Assembly (NCBI RefSeq): GCF_001976145.1
Contig: NZ_MOXD01000003.1
Span: 310,001 to 374,000 of the forward strand
Source of the DNA: Serratia oryzae
GTDB lineage: Bacteria; Pseudomonadota; Gammaproteobacteria; Enterobacterales; Enterobacteriaceae
Length of the DNA stretch: 64,000 bases
Direction: 5' to 3'
A program made the position numbers and the translations under genes. Under the pieces are notes generated by a model that had not been told where the DNA came from, made no database searches, and worked only from the letters and a program-made list of their open reading frames with translations. Positions 7,995 to 16,424 of this stretch are shown here, piece by piece (position 1 is the stretch's first letter; each line of letters starts with the position of its first letter).

Positions 7995-9395
7995 TCATTC
8001 CAACCGGTCGTCTATTTTCTCAAAATTGGCCGCACCGCACACAGATTCACCTTCCGGCAACGCCAGCCTTGCGCAGAAATCCATTTCGGTCATGGCCGTT
8101 AAAGCCCATTTGACCTCATCAAGGGTATCTTTACGTTGCGGCAACACCGACAGGCAGCCCGGATAGCGGTAAACTTTCTGTTCGACATCATTAGCCACAT
8201 ACCTTCCACGCCCCTGTGTCACCGTCTGCTGCCAGTATTCGCCTAACTGTTTTGCCAGGGCCGGGCCCGTATCCGGTTGGTCGGCAGGAAAGAAAACCAG
8301 CAACTGCGCGAAGTGCCCCTTGACCCTGCCGTATTCCCGGTGCCAGAAAACGCCCTTAATGTGCGTCAGCCCGTCTTGTGAAGGGAGGCCGTCCAGAAAA
8401 TGCGGAAAATCCTGGGGAAGACGTGCCAACTGCGTATCGCTCTGCTGATAGGCAAGTTCAAGCCCGACCATGACGAAAGACGGATAGCGCACACTGAGCC
8501 CGGTCAGCCACTGACAGGCCAGAGACCGGTGCTGGTATCCCTCGCGTAGCCAATGCGTCAGCATCTGCTGATGTGTCTTGGCTTTGTGGCCACCCAGCAG
8601 GCTGCGTATCAGGTTCATGCATACGGTTTCGTTGTTCATGGCGTCCTCCTGATATTGCCCGATAAGCGCTGCGCACCGTTGCAGAGTGGGATGGAGCCTG
8701 CGTCCTTCGTCCACCGCCTCCCCCACCCGGGAGAGGCGGCTGCATATCGAGAGAGCCATTGTGGGAGTCAATGGCGTTGCCGCCATGGCTGACAACACGT
8801 TTTGTAGCAGTAGATAGGGCTCGGTCAGGCGGTCCAGGTCGTGAGTGACACCGGGGTGAGTGGCACCCTGTTCTGCAACTGGAATTAAAGTCGATAGCGT
8901 CAGGTGTTCGAAATACCGATTCTGCTCTGCAACGGAAAGGCTTAGCGGGGCCGTGCCGATGGCAACCATTTCAGCGTCCCGGTTACTGATTTCGGTGGTG
9001 TAATGGGTATCGTCGCAATACAGGCAGCACTTTTTACCGTGGTAGTCACGCTCACACATCGCACAGAAGTAATGCTGTAGCCCTGGCAAACCCAAGGTGT
9101 CATTGCCGCGTTGTATGTTTTCCTGCAATGCTTGCGCAAAGGGGGTGAGCGGCTTGACGGGAGGTGGGTTTGACGGTGACAGCAAAAACGCACAGGTCTC
9201 CAGTGTCTCTGTTGCACTCTGCTCCAGGTCATGTTCAAAGTATCGGCCTGCCTTATGCGTCAAGTGCAGCCGCAGCGGATTGCCGCAACTAATACAGTGA
9301 TAACGGGCCTGGGGATTGAGTGACAGGTCGTCCGCTGACACGGTGCAACCATCCTCGGTACAACCGGTTGTGATTTTAGTAAATTGCATCAACAT
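7995..9395 (-). CDS. Zinc-ribbon protein with degenerate inovirus Gp2/YfjJ-type C-terminal domain
   Basis: The start at 9395 is set by GGAG 6 nt upstream; the frame is open to 9521. The 466-aa protein has cysteine pairs at about residues 12/17 and 34/37 (CISCG), then a second cluster CAMC at 111-114 and CLYC at 124-127, consistent with two zinc ribbons. The C-terminal part (from about 300) matches its two neighbours and the Gp2/YfjJ family (VGLELAYQQ, EYGRVKGHFAQLLVFF, LGEYWQQTV). Where the active-looking paralogue has HYH, this copy has F-A-Q, so metal-dependent nicking is unlikely. It is the third of three tandem paralogues on the minus strand. A role in replication or regulation of the element is inferred. 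Confidence 0.7.
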   Translation of the reverse strand: MLMQFTKITTGCTEDGCTVSADDLSLNPQARYHCISCGNPLRLHLTHKAGRYFEHDLEQSATETLETCAFLLSPSNPPPVKPLTPFAQALQENIQRGNDTLGLPGLQHYFCAMCERDYHGKKCCLYCDDTHYTTEISNRDAEMVAIGTAPLSLSVAEQNRYFEHLTLSTLIPVAEQGATHPGVTHDLDRLTEPYLLLQNVLSAMAATPLTPTMALSICSRLSRVGEAVDEGRRLHPTLQRCAALIGQYQEDAMNNETVCMNLIRSLLGGHKAKTHQQMLTHWLREGYQHRSLACQWLTGLSVRYPSFVMVGLELAYQQSDTQLARLPQDFPHFLDGLPSQDGLTHIKGVFWHREYGRVKGHFAQLLVFFPADQPDTGPALAKQLGEYWQQTVTQGRGRYVANDVEQKVYRYPGCLSVLPQRKDTLDEVKWALTAMTEMDFCARLALPEGESVCGAANFEKIDDRLE

Positions 9396-9728
9396 GAAAG
9401 GCTCCAGAAAGGCGTATAGCCTCAGCGTCCTGTTGTCATGGACGTGGGTAATGTGCCGCGGTGCTATAGATGAAAGTGGGGGGAATGGACTGCGTTCAGG
9501 GCTCAGTAACGAGGCGGGCACGATGATTCAGACGGGTTTGTTACCGTGAATGGAGGACACCCTGTCATCAGATGGCGCAGCGTTGTAAAAAAATACCCAG
9601 AGATGGCTGTGCAGGCTGCCAGTAAGGGATTGCCACTACAGGCAATCCCGCGTGTATGTTCATCAGCAATCAGTGGATACGGACACCGTCACGGCACGGA
9701 CAGTGTTCACTGTTGATGGGTCTCGTCG
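9396..9728. other. Intergenic region with a hairpin, between two Gp2-like genes
   Basis: These 333 bp separate two leftward paralogues. They hold the hairpin at 9626-9649 and presumably a promoter for the downstream gene. I see no gene in the stretch. Confidence 0.5.
9626..9649. terminator. Hairpin GGGATTGCC / GGCAATCCC
   Basis: Nine-base-pair perfect arms flank a 6-base loop (ACTACA), about 80 bp downstream of the minus-strand gene ending at 9729. It is a good stem but lacks a long U-run on the minus strand. It fits the repeated pattern of hairpins between cistrons in this island. Confidence 0.5.
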
Positions 9729-10778
9729 TCACTGTTGCATGACCCGTGCACTGCCAAAGGTACGCCATGAGTTGGGCAGGGTCAGGCTGGCGTAGGCGTC
9801 TGTTTGGGCCATGTAGGCGATTATCCGGTAGAGCTTCGCTGGTGCTGCCGTATCGCTCTGATAAAGCATCATGAATCCCGGGTAGGCGTAATCGTCCTGA
9901 AGGTCTTTCCAGCAGAAGGATTGGCCAGCGTTCTGGGTGACCGTCTGCCAGCAGGTGCCGATATCCACACCGATGCGGGCCTGGGGGGCCACCTGCATGG
10001 CGTTGAAAAAACACAGCAACTGATAGCTGAACCCTTTGACCGGGCCATGCTGAAGTGTCCAGACATAGCCTACGCAGTGACGAAAGTGCGGATGGCTGTG
10101 CAGTATGGCCAGTAACTGACGACGGTGTTGGCGAACCTGCTCTGGTGAAATGTCGTATGTGACTGCTTGGGTGTAGTGGAGGTCCAGCCCCACCATCATC
10201 AGCGATGGGTATCGACGCAGCAGTGCGTCGACAACGCGCCGCGCTTTCTGTCGATAGGGTTCATTTTGCATCAGGAAGTGCTGCACCTGATAGGGATGCA
10301 GCACGGTCTCAAGGCTTTCCCGAAAGTCGTCGACCAAGCCCGCCAGCCAACGGGTTTGCTCAGTGGTGCTCTGGTGATAAATGGCACCGTTGCCTTTGTT
10401 CTGCCGATAGCTGTCGTGGTGTTGCCTTGCTTTCTGGATGAAACGGTCCAGTGTCGGGTGTAACACCCGATAAGGTGGCAGATTTTCCGCCAACAACGCG
10501 GCTTGTCCCGGCGTTGTTAATCGCAAGCCGTATCTGAAGGTATCAACGGGGTTTAACAGACCACGTGGGGCAGTGGTTGCCATTGACACCATTGGCACAT
10601 GTTCCACCAGGATTTGCAATGCCTGAAGCCGACCGTGAAGGTCACTCAGGGTGTCGTAGCCGCGGGTGGCTACGACGGTTTCAGAACCAAACTCCTGCGT
10701 TTGAAGCCAGGACGTGGCGAGTTGCAAATGGGCATGATAGGCATCGGGTTTAACACGTTGTTGAGGTTGTTTTTTCAT
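9729..10778 (-). CDS. Inovirus Gp2/YfjJ-family protein, degenerate second copy
   Basis: The 349-aa protein aligns by eye with the next gene upstream: RRYPSLMMVGLDLHY, HCVGYVWTLQHGPVKGF, the stretch leading to TCWQTVTQNAGQSF, then YPGFMMLYQSD and a C-terminal Arg-Thr-Phe-Gly-Ser segment. This is the YagK/YfjJ C-terminal (inovirus Gp2) family, thought to be related to rolling-circle replication proteins. The motif that reads HYH in the upstream paralogue is S-Y-Q here (residues 251-253), so the metal ligands are lost. It is probably not a nuclease and may act as a DNA-binding regulator or partner. A GAGAG sequence precedes the ATG. Confidence 0.75.
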   Translation of the reverse strand: MKKQPQQRVKPDAYHAHLQLATSWLQTQEFGSETVVATRGYDTLSDLHGRLQALQILVEHVPMVSMATTAPRGLLNPVDTFRYGLRLTTPGQAALLAENLPPYRVLHPTLDRFIQKARQHHDSYRQNKGNGAIYHQSTTEQTRWLAGLVDDFRESLETVLHPYQVQHFLMQNEPYRQKARRVVDALLRRYPSLMMVGLDLHYTQAVTYDISPEQVRQHRRQLLAILHSHPHFRHCVGYVWTLQHGPVKGFSYQLLCFFNAMQVAPQARIGVDIGTCWQTVTQNAGQSFCWKDLQDDYAYPGFMMLYQSDTAAPAKLYRIIAYMAQTDAYASLTLPNSWRTFGSARVMQQ

Positions 10779-10991
10779 GGAACTCTCGTGGGTAATGCTT
10801 GCAGGGGAGCTGCGGGGCTGATTTATCGTGAATGTGCGTGCTGAGTGGTTTATAGGTGCCTGGGCAACACCAGCTCAGCAGCGCACCGGAAGAGAGAGGC
10901 TGTTTCTCATATCCCTGTGACGGGAGATAAAAATTAACTAAACGACAGTGAGGTGAGTGATAGATTGGCCGCTGAAGATGCTGAAACCGGT

Positions 10992-12038
10992 TTATCGTGC
11001 ACGGGGACGCCCACGGCGAACGGCTGAGGGTTGAACCATCTCCCCTCGCCCGAAGGACCGGGCACCGTTGGGTAATGCCAGGCGGGCGTAGGTATCGACT
11101 TTGCACAGGTAGCGGACCGCGATGTTCAAGCCTTGGCGTCGGGGAGCATCTGTATAGTGAAGCAAACCTATCCCCGGAAAGTGATAACGTGCCTTGTCGG
11201 CATTGCAGTTGAAGTAATGCCCTGCGCCTGCGGTAATGACATCACGCCAGTATTCACCCAGCAGTCGTGCAAGAGTCACATCCTGCCGAACCAAGGTTCC
11301 GTCATAAAACACCAGCAGGTGATAGTGGAACCCTTTGTAACGTCCGTATTCAAGCTTCCAGATATAGCCCACACAGGCTTGAAACAGTCGGTGTGCCTGC
11401 AGGTTCTTGAAGAAACGCTGACGATGCTGGTGGGCCAATTCGGCGGTTATGGTCGCTTTGGTATCATTGCGGTAAGACAGGTCAACCCGGAGAGCCAGCA
11501 GTCGGGCGTGCTGTTCAAACAGGGCATCAGTGTACCGAAGGGCGCCGCACAGATTCTTTCTGGCTGCACGTTGGTATTGACTAGATTGCCGCTTGTGTGA
11601 CGGCGTCTTCAGCCCAGACCTGAATTGTCGAACAAAGGTATTCAAGCGCTCTGCCAACGGTGTTATCGCTTCTGGCGTGCTATCTGTCATGGTCAGATGC
11701 TGTTGAATGTTGTGCTGCCCCGCCAGTCGCTGGAATAACCTCAAGGTGGGATGAAACTCGCGTCGCTCGTCGTTTGCCGCATTCACTGACAGCAATCGCT
11801 TCAGCGCGAGTAATATCCGCTTTCCTGTTGCGGTAGGTTTTAATGAGGCGTAACGGGCCGATGGAGTGTACTGCGCGCTGAATTCATCACGGTCTGATTT
11901 GGCGATATATTGTATGTCTCTGAAGAGATAAAGCAGTTCTTCAAGATAATTGCCATCGTGGGTGACCTGTATAGCCGATGCCGGTTCTTCATTGATACTG
12001 GTCGACAGTGTCAGATATGTTTCATAATTCATGGTCAT
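10992..12038 (-). CDS. Inovirus Gp2/YfjJ-family protein with intact HYH motif
   Basis: The 348-aa protein is the best-preserved of three tandem paralogues. It has LRVDLSYRND, ACVGYIWKLEYGRYKGFHYH (HYH at 238-240), LLGEYWRDV and a late tyrosine-containing KARYHFPGIGLLHY. This is the YagK/YfjJ C-terminal family found in CP4-type cryptic prophages and called inovirus Gp2 in databases. A His-x-His motif with a downstream tyrosine suits a HUH-type endonuclease fold, so it may initiate replication of the excised element; that is inference. It is the gene nearest to alpA and to the direct repeats at 12367-12439. Confidence 0.8.
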   Translation of the reverse strand: MTMNYETYLTLSTSINEEPASAIQVTHDGNYLEELLYLFRDIQYIAKSDRDEFSAQYTPSARYASLKPTATGKRILLALKRLLSVNAANDERREFHPTLRLFQRLAGQHNIQQHLTMTDSTPEAITPLAERLNTFVRQFRSGLKTPSHKRQSSQYQRAARKNLCGALRYTDALFEQHARLLALRVDLSYRNDTKATITAELAHQHRQRFFKNLQAHRLFQACVGYIWKLEYGRYKGFHYHLLVFYDGTLVRQDVTLARLLGEYWRDVITAGAGHYFNCNADKARYHFPGIGLLHYTDAPRRQGLNIAVRYLCKVDTYARLALPNGARSFGRGEMVQPSAVRRGRPRAR

Positions 12039-12619
12039 GTTTATTTATCTCAATAGTGATGAGTGATGAAAACACAAGCAGAGTCACTAAGGACTCTGCA
12101 TTATTGCTGAAACAGGGAAAGGTTGTGTATTAAAAACATCGCCAGTCACTCTGCGTTATAAGGCGATAGGCTATTCTGACGACGGTTTACATAGGCAGGC
12201 AGTGCAGATTGAATCTACAGCCATTGGCTAGCGGTTAAGGCTGGTTTAATTCGCAAGGTACTTCACGCTCTGATTGCGTTTAACTCTGGCTTAATAACTT
12301 GACTCAGCCTGACGGTTTCATTCGCTCAAGGTGTAATTGGATGGGTTGAATGAGTGAGTCAATGTTAATCCAATGGCGTTAATGTAATTACCAATCCAAT
12401 GGCGTAACTCAATCAACATTAATTCAATATTAATTCAATAATATAGAATCCCTAAATAACCACACTATCACTTAGGGCCAATGGATAGCCTTTAGCAATA
12501 TCCTTTACCCTATGGCAAGAGGAAACAAAAAATAATCAGCATGGTAAGTTAGTGTACTTTCTTGCTGGAAATATTAACGAGAATGCGGGGTTGGAAACAA
12601 CAGAAGGTGAGGTTGATGA
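12039..12619. other. AT-rich intergenic region with iteron-like repeats
   Basis: These 581 bp lie between alpA and the HYH-bearing Gp2-like gene. They contain two copies of a 13-bp repeat and two abutting copies of an 11-bp repeat (listed separately) in an AT-rich context. The arrangement suits an origin or a multi-site operator. I see no convincing gene: the 61-codon plus-strand frame at 12562 lacks a ribosome site. Confidence 0.55.
12367..12439. repeat. Iteron-like direct repeats upstream of the Gp2-family gene
   Basis: AATCCAATGGCGT occurs at 12367-12379 and again at 12393-12405, 26 bp apart. ATTAATTCAAT occurs at 12418-12428 and, abutting it, at 12429-12439. Further partial copies (GTTAAT, CCAATGG) surround them. 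Such clustered direct repeats next to a putative replication protein are typical of Rep-binding sites; a regulator array is the alternative. Confidence 0.6.
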
Positions 12620-12874
12620 TTACAGGCCGACAACAGACAACTCTTGATAGTCTGGAGGAATATAGTCCGGGCGTGACTCTCTTATTCTTTCCACTTCCCA
12701 GGCTAACACTTCACTTTTCAGCCAGCGTGAACGACGACCAAATTTGATGGCAGGTGGAAAGCGCCCAAGCGCAATCAATTTATAAAACCATTTATCCGTC
12801 ATGCCGGTATGGGCGACGATAAATGCCATATCGACAAACTGGTCATTCAGCAGACTTTTGATAGGGGATGGCAT
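12620..12874 (-). CDS. AlpA-family phage/island regulatory protein
   Basis: The 84-aa product is an AlpA-type helix-turn-helix protein. The segment MTDKWFYKLIALGRFPPAIK followed by FGRRSRWLKSEVLAWEVERI is the classic winged-helix/excisionase-like AlpA signature. The ATG at 12874 is chosen because GGAG lies 9 nt upstream, although the frame is open to 12928. AlpA-type proteins activate integrase or excision genes in P4-like elements and CP4-57. No integrase is visible here, so its present targets are unknown. It transcribes leftward toward the Gp2-like genes and diverges from the 318-aa gene. Confidence 0.88.
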   Translation of the reverse strand: MPSPIKSLLNDQFVDMAFIVAHTGMTDKWFYKLIALGRFPPAIKFGRRSRWLKSEVLAWEVERIRESRPDYIPPDYQELSVVGL

Positions 12875-13463
12875 GTTATTTTTCTCCATGGTGATGAGTG
12901 AATGGAGAACGGACTGCGGTAACGTCAATTGGCATGTTGATTTATGTCAGTGCGCCACAAAGTTCTCTATCACATCAGTCATCCAGGTAAAAAAATACAC
13001 ATGTATCGCCAAACCGCCATAGACATTCATTTCTAGTCGCAGATTCATAGTCCCCCAGCATAGTGCATCACTTTTTAAAAAAGAGGCTTCAATTTCTGTT
13101 ATCCATCTTAAACACCATACTCATAAGTCGCCAGAAAACAGCACTAGAGCAAGCCCACACCTGTCAAACAAATGAGACGCTGGGTGCCCGTGGTAAACCA
13201 CTAAGCTAGGTGTACCTTTGGTTGTTTAAAATCGTGTAAAAATAAATTAAAACTCTAAAAATAAAATCTTAACTAACTGATTTAAAATAATTAGTATAAT
13301 AATCTGGCGACATAAAAATAACAAAAACCTGTCAATAAACCCACCAGCTTACGCCAAAAACACGTCAAAAACCACTTTACAATTACTCAAGAGTAATGTA
13401 AAAAAACGACAAATTCTCTACGTAGTGATAATTTAACATACATGAAAACATCAAGGAGTTGGG
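12875..13463. other. Divergent control region of the island
   Basis: These 589 bp lie between alpA (leftward) and the 318-aa gene (rightward) and must hold both promoters. The stretch from about 13220 to 13320 is visibly very AT-rich with A-tracts, suggesting bent, H-NS-type DNA. A 27-bp interrupted palindrome lies at 13376-13402. Around 13190 there is a short inverted repeat, GTGGTAAACCAC. No gene is recognised. Confidence 0.5.
13376..13402. promoter_or_regulatory. Interrupted palindrome upstream of the 318-aa gene
   Basis: The left arm TTTACaATTACTC pairs with the right arm GAGTAATGTAAA, with a single unpaired A and a 2-bp centre. It lies about 60 bp before the ATG at 13464, a suitable place for an operator. 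The binding protein is unknown; AlpA or the gene's own ribbon-helix-helix-like tail are candidates. Confidence 0.45.
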
Positions 13464-14420
13464 ATGGCTGTTAATAACGACAATAAAGAGGTTGCCAATA
13501 GCAATGACACTGTTGTTAAGATAAGAAACTGGCGGGAAGCCAGACTGTGTGTGAATATATTAACTAATCAAGGTTTTCACTTCCCGAATACAGAACGTAC
13601 TAATTTAGTGCATTATAGCAATGCCATCAATTCTTCAATAAAGAATAATATTTCTGATAAAAAAAAGAGAGAGGAATTCATTGCAGGTATTCAGAGGGCT
13701 TGTGTGGATGAAGTAATTCCTGAAAGTGCCTTTGAATGGATAAAGGATAATCCCAGGGCATGCTATTGGATATGGTATCAAGTGTGCACTGTCACAGTTG
13801 AAAGACTATCTAACTACAAAGAACCTGACTATGAAAGGAGAATTCCTTCATATGCTCAAGGAGAACCAGATAACACCCCATCAGCATCTATGCTATACCT
13901 ATACTCACAACTCAAACTTAACCTGCTTCCATCGAGCCATCAGGAAAGATTTAATTCAATTATCGACTTTTTTGACTTGTGGCCAAACAGTTATTCCGCA
14001 AAATCAAAATATCTACTTGATCTCAAGCAGCAGTGGAGTGTTATATTTAATATGCGCGATCCTTTTCACTGGCTCAATGAAAATGATAACCCTCAATGTT
14101 TGTGGGCATGGGAGTATGTGTCGACTAAAATCCACAACTATTACATAAAACCATTATCATCAAAAGATTATTATAATGCCACATACGCATTATTTGATAC
14201 ATGGAGTGTGCATTTTGACACCAAGAGGATTTTCTTCATGCAAATGAGCAAAGCGTGGGGGCAGAAAAAATATCGAGACGGGTTGACTCACAAAGTCGCA
14301 TTAAACACATATCTAGATTCAGAAGTGAAAATGAAATTAGATTCTCTAGCCAAAGAGGAAGGCAAGAAAATTAACGAGATGATAACATCACTCATCAATA
14401 ATGCCTTTGCCAGGAAGTGA
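13464..14420 (+). CDS. Unknown 318-aa protein with ribbon-helix-helix-like C-terminus
   Basis: I do not recognise the body of this protein. It is rich in Trp, Tyr and Asn (ACYWIWYQVC, FHWLNENDNPQCLWAWEY), soluble and helical. The last 45 residues (VALNTYLDSEVKMKLDSLAK, then GKKINEMITSLINNAF) look like a short strand followed by two helices, as in Arc/MetJ or MatP-type DNA-binding domains. AAGGAG lies 5 nt before the ATG. Its base composition is visibly AT-richer than neighbouring genes, which suggests separate acquisition. It diverges from alpA. A DNA-binding regulatory or partition-like role is a guess. A terminator follows at 14580. Confidence 0.65.
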   Translation: MAVNNDNKEVANSNDTVVKIRNWREARLCVNILTNQGFHFPNTERTNLVHYSNAINSSIKNNISDKKKREEFIAGIQRACVDEVIPESAFEWIKDNPRACYWIWYQVCTVTVERLSNYKEPDYERRIPSYAQGEPDNTPSASMLYLYSQLKLNLLPSSHQERFNSIIDFFDLWPNSYSAKSKYLLDLKQQWSVIFNMRDPFHWLNENDNPQCLWAWEYVSTKIHNYYIKPLSSKDYYNATYALFDTWSVHFDTKRIFFMQMSKAWGQKKYRDGLTHKVALNTYLDSEVKMKLDSLAKEEGKKINEMITSLINNAFARK

Positions 14421-14579
14421 TTTTTATAAATTCATGGCGGTAATATTGTTGTTTTAAAAGCACGATTTTGATGAGGGTCTTTTAAGTTTTTTATACAGCT
14501 CGATGAGGGGTGAAGAGTAAACGGTTTTATGGGGCGGTCTTTTTATACAAGTGCACAGTGTAGGTGTTGCCATCATTAA

Positions 14580-14602
14580 GCCGTCTAATGACGGCAATTT
14601 TT
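14580..14602 (+). terminator. Rho-independent terminator
   Basis: The stem GCCGTC-TAAT-GACGGC is followed by AATTTTTT. It lies 160 bp after the 318-aa gene and would end its transcript. Confidence 0.75.
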
Positions 14603-14824
14603 TATAACGTAAAAAATGCATGTATGTAAAGGGTTGTTGATGTTTGAGCGTTATTTTGCCTTCTTGAAAAAGTCATTTTTATCGCACTCTTAAGTAATAT
14701 TTTTTCAACGTGTTATAACGAAGCATCGACACGCCACTAATTGAATTTGCATAAAAGTTTTATTCAAGATGCTCATGTTATATCTAATCAACACATTTTC
14801 ACACCTATATCACTGAAGGGAATT

Positions 14825-14848
14825 ACGCCACAGCATTAAGCGTGGCGT
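14825..14848 (+). promoter_or_regulatory. Leader hairpin upstream of the EcsC-family gene
   Basis: The arms ACGCCAC and GTGGCGT flank a 10-base loop and are followed by GTGTTTT, 31 bp before the ATG at 14880. It is one of several hairpins that precede genes in this rightward array and may act as an attenuator or stability element. Confidence 0.45.
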
Positions 14849-14879
14849 GTGTTTTCCACTCAATGAAGCAGGTTGTAAT

Positions 14880-15491
14880 ATGCAGGATGAGACACCCTCT
14901 CTTTCACCGTTATCCCGCTGGCTGGATGCCTTATACGCCAAAGCCCTACAAGGCGGTCCCGGCATCAGCTCCGCCCATCAGTTGGCAGAGCAGTACCGTA
15001 ACACCTTTTCAACCCCACAAAGCGCCGCCCTGAGTCTGGTCCGCTGGGAAGCCGCCAAGGCGGCCACCAGCGGATTTATGCTGGGTGTAGGGGGCCTGGT
15101 GACACTTCCCGTCACGCTCCCCGCCAGCCTGGTTGGGCCACTGTTGCTACAGTTCAGGTTGATTGCAGCCATCGCTTTGCTGGCTGGGCATGATGTTCAC
15201 GACGTGCGTACCCGCCATCTGGCTTATCTCTGTCTCGGCGGTACTGTCGCTAAAGACGCCTTGCAGGCTTATGCCGCCTGTTTGTTCCAACAGATGTCAA
15301 CGCGCTCCCTTGAACAGGTGACTGAAAAAACCGCCACACTTGTGACCACTCGACTGGCTGGCCGTCTCCCGGCAGCCCACGTGAGCCATCTTGTGCCACT
15401 GCTGAGTGGCGTGGTCAGCGGCGGTCTGGATTATCTGGCAGTACGGTCAGCAGGAGCATTGGCCTGCGCCGCCTTTTTGCATAAGGCCTGA
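14880..15491 (+). CDS. EcsC-family protein
   Basis: The 203-aa product matches the EcsC family: the segments GGPGISSAHQLAEQYR, AAKAATSGFMLGVGGLVTLP and QFRLIAAIALLAGHDVHDVR are typical. Hydrophobic stretches at about residues 60-95 and 180-198 suggest membrane association. EcsC proteins are widespread and their biochemistry is poorly known. The ATG at 14880 has AGG 7 nt upstream. It is the first of a rightward gene array and is followed by a YaaW/UPF0174 protein and a WYL regulator, which suggests that these three function together. Confidence 0.82.
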   Translation: MQDETPSLSPLSRWLDALYAKALQGGPGISSAHQLAEQYRNTFSTPQSAALSLVRWEAAKAATSGFMLGVGGLVTLPVTLPASLVGPLLLQFRLIAAIALLAGHDVHDVRTRHLAYLCLGGTVAKDALQAYAACLFQQMSTRSLEQVTEKTATLVTTRLAGRLPAAHVSHLVPLLSGVVSGGLDYLAVRSAGALACAAFLHKA

Positions 15492-15641
15492 GCCGGTTTT
15501 TCCTTACCTGCCGCGTCACACCCTGTCCAATTTCTACCCTCGATGTCAGGAAAATCACCGTTTTGACCGCCATACCCTGTCAGACCTCTCCGTTACAGTA
15601 GTCGCCAGTTCACGACCTACGGCCAACACAGGAGAAATACC

Positions 15642-16373
15642 ATGGCGACCTACCGCATCGACCCCGACCTGACATTTTTAGGGCAGTGCTCCAACGACGA
15701 CCTGGGCGCACTGGTCTCTGTGCTCACCCACGATACCAAAGATGGCAAAAAGCGCTGGTCCGAAAGCCTGACCAGCACCCCGGAATACACCCTGTTTTAC
15801 CCCGACCACCAGAAGTATTGGACGGCCATCGGGGCTGAACTCCAAGCCTTTGGCGCCAACAGTCTGGCGACACTGACTCGACGCAACAAAGGCGTGCTCT
15901 ACCGGGAGTTGCTGACAGATGTGTGTAAAAAGCTCAAGGTCAACTTCAGCAAGGACAGCTCCATTGAAACTATCGAGCTGAACATGTTGTTGAAAGTGAT
16001 GGAGAAAAGCCTGGCAGAAATGACCGAAGAGGAGTTGCAGCAGTTATCTCATGACATGCAGCTCAATCTCTCCAAGCCCACACCTCAACTGGTGTTGATG
16101 GCGTTGCAAGCCGCCATTCGCACCTCGGGAGTCGCAGCGCTGGAATTGGCTACACTGGCGGCCATCAGCGTCATCAATACTCTCGGCGGGATTGCCACCA
16201 TAGGTGCCCTGTTTGCTGCACAACGGGCGCTGGCTGTATTGGCCGGGCCCATCGGTTTGACGCTGAGCTCCGCCTGGCTGATTGCCGATATCACGGGCCC
16301 GGCTTATCGGGTCACCGTACCGGCCTGCATTATCGTGGCTTACCTGCGCCAGAAACACCTCGCACAACAATAA
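15642..16373 (+). CDS. YaaW/UPF0174-family protein
   Basis: The 243-aa protein resembles E. coli YaaW: an N-terminal DUF3944-like segment (YRIDPDLTFLGQCSNDDLGA), a central region with the conserved ELQAFGANSLATLTRRNKGVLYRE, and a C-terminal hydrophobic part ending AYRVTVPACIIVAYLR, which matches the conserved AYRVTIPA tail of YaaW. Hydrophobic helices at about 165-190, 195-212 and 215-235 suggest membrane insertion by the C-terminal half. AGGAG lies 8 nt upstream of the ATG. The function of the family is unknown. The neighbours, EcsC and WYL, point to a shared module. Confidence 0.85.
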   Translation: MATYRIDPDLTFLGQCSNDDLGALVSVLTHDTKDGKKRWSESLTSTPEYTLFYPDHQKYWTAIGAELQAFGANSLATLTRRNKGVLYRELLTDVCKKLKVNFSKDSSIETIELNMLLKVMEKSLAEMTEEELQQLSHDMQLNLSKPTPQLVLMALQAAIRTSGVAALELATLAAISVINTLGGIATIGALFAAQRALAVLAGPIGLTLSSAWLIADITGPAYRVTVPACIIVAYLRQKHLAQQ

Positions 16374-16379
16374 CCCGCG

Positions 16380-16401
16380 CCCCTGTACGGTCGTGCAGGG
16401 G
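16380..16401 (+). promoter_or_regulatory. Intercistronic hairpin before the WYL gene
   Basis: The arms CCCCTG and CAGGGG enclose TACGGTCGTG, which can pair partly within itself. It lies 7 bp after the YaaW-like stop and 24 bp before the next ATG. The downstream U-run is weak, so readthrough is expected. Confidence 0.45.
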
Positions 16402-16424
16402 AACCTTTCACTCAGGGAATAATT

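Larger units (their letters stand above)
14421..14879. other. Non-coding region between the 318-aa gene and the EcsC gene
   Basis: These 459 bp are AT-rich with no convincing gene. They contain a Rho-independent terminator at 14580-14602 and a hairpin immediately upstream of the EcsC gene at 14825-14848. The promoter of the rightward array should lie between these two. Confidence 0.55.

Noticed and set aside
12562..12747. 61-codon plus-strand frame overlapping alpA
   Set aside because: It overlaps alpA on the other strand, has no ribosome site and no known motif.
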